Assembly: GCA_018065295.1 (NCBI GenBank)
Contig: JAGHTQ010000032.1
Span: 1-5,944 of the forward strand
Origin: Candidatus Colimonas fimequi
Lineage (GTDB): Bacteria > Bacillota > Clostridia > Peptostreptococcales > Anaerovoracaceae
DNA length: 5,944 bases
Direction of reading: 5' to 3'
Part shown: in pieces, positions 5,506 through 5,944 of the stretch
How positions within the stretch are numbered: position 1 is the stretch's first letter
How the letters are laid out: each line of letters starts with the position of its first letter
Program-made: the position numbers and the translations under genes
The notes under the pieces: model-generated
What the model was told of the DNA's origin: nothing
Databases searched by the model: none
The model's input: the letters and a program-made list of their open reading frames with translations, nothing else

Positions 5506-5944
5506 TTATTCTCCAACAACTGACTTAACATACGCATCAATCTGTGCGAAATCAATTTCAAGAGCACTGTCATAAATACCAACTGGCACTTTATCATTCA
5601 TCCCATAGATTTTAACAAGATCTGGCTCTGTAGTTCCTTCACTCCAGCCTTCGCCTCCTGCGAACTGGTGGACCATTATTCTGCCGTTCTCATAATCAAC
5701 GAGCCACATCTCTTTGACTCCTGCCATCCGGTAGTCATCCAGTTTCACAGTCTTATCGTATGCTGCTGTTGATGGTGACAGCACTTCAATTACCAAATCT
5801 GGCGCACCATTTAATTTCTTCTTATCGAACTTGCTCCTGTCACAAACTACGTATACATCTGGCTGCACAGTGGTAAGGCCATCTTCAAACAAGCAAACAT
5901 CATACGGCGCCTGTCCAACAACGCATTGTCCCCCATTGGCCTTA
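5506..5944 (-). CDS. Uma2-family protein (putative PD-(D/E)xK endonuclease fold), start outside the window
   Basis: The frame stays open to the window edge, so the N-terminus is missing; 145 residues are visible. An internal TTG at 5892 is not the real start, because conserved-looking sequence continues upstream of it. In visible numbering, the family pattern is QPDVYVVCD (27-35), GAPDLVIEVLSPST (46-59), D63-K64, K67, Y71, then the GVKEMWLVDY stretch (near 75-85). D29, D49, E53 and K67 are the likely residues of a restriction-endonuclease-like active site, by family analogy. Uma2 (DUF820) proteins are common in cyanobacteria and occur in many Firmicutes; their biological role is largely unknown. 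The stop lies 125 nt before the acyl-CoA synthetase ATG and no terminator is visible. No partner gene is evident. Confidence 0.85.
   Translation of the reverse strand, partial: KANGGQCVVGQAPYDVCLFEDGLTTVQPDVYVVCDRSKFDKKKLNGAPDLVIEVLSPSTAAYDKTVKLDDYRMAGVKEMWLVDYENGRIMVHQFAGGEGWSEGTTEPDLVKIYGMNDKVPVGIYDSALEIDFAQIDAYVKSVVGE

Noticed and set aside
1..5944. A hidden defence system, mobile element, CRISPR array or biosynthetic cluster
   Set aside because: Apart from the partial Uma2 gene, all genes are housekeeping or simple metabolic types. No transposase, integrase, tandem spacer array, tRNA or attachment site was seen on either strand.

Overview
The window is an ordinary-looking stretch of a bacterial chromosome. 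It most resembles a mid-GC anaerobic Firmicute of the class Clostridia. The basis is strong AGGAGG-type ribosome binding sites, tight gene packing on one strand, a PanG-type ketopantoate reductase, and intrinsic terminators of the Firmicute style. The genus cannot be fixed from the sequence alone. Every gene I can support lies on the minus strand, so transcription runs from high to low coordinates.

In order of transcription: (1) 5944-5506, the 3' part of a Uma2-family (PD-(D/E)xK fold) protein whose start lies outside the window. (2) 5380-3746, a 544-residue AMP-forming acyl-CoA synthetase. It has its own candidate promoter, a 7-bp inverted repeat in its leader, and a clear intrinsic terminator at 3734-3709. 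(3) A promoter at 3694-3665 and a roughly 175-nt untranslated leader rich in small hairpins. (4) The pantothenate operon panG-panB-panC (3482-921), tightly coupled (0-nt and 15-nt gaps) and closed by a strong terminator at 911-879. (5) A 354-nt non-coding gap (567-920) carrying three copies of an unusual short repeat. (6) 566-72, a small stand-alone HD-domain phosphohydrolase with its own candidate promoter. (7) 1-71, non-coding as far as I can see, cut by the window edge.

The three pan genes form one pathway branch. PanB adds a hydroxymethyl group to 2-oxoisovalerate to make ketopantoate, the PanG-type enzyme reduces ketopantoate to pantoate, and PanC joins pantoate to beta-alanine to make pantothenate, the precursor of coenzyme A. 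No panD (beta-alanine supply) is present before the terminator. The neighbouring acyl-CoA synthetase consumes CoA, but it is a separate transcription unit, so the link is only thematic.

I see no defence island, mobile element, CRISPR array or RNA gene of a known class. The least explained feature is the repeat family at 661-872. It has three boxes (TTTCACC, TTGCAA, RCCGTTGAAG), with one copy inverted relative to the other two. The hairpin-rich pan leader comes second.
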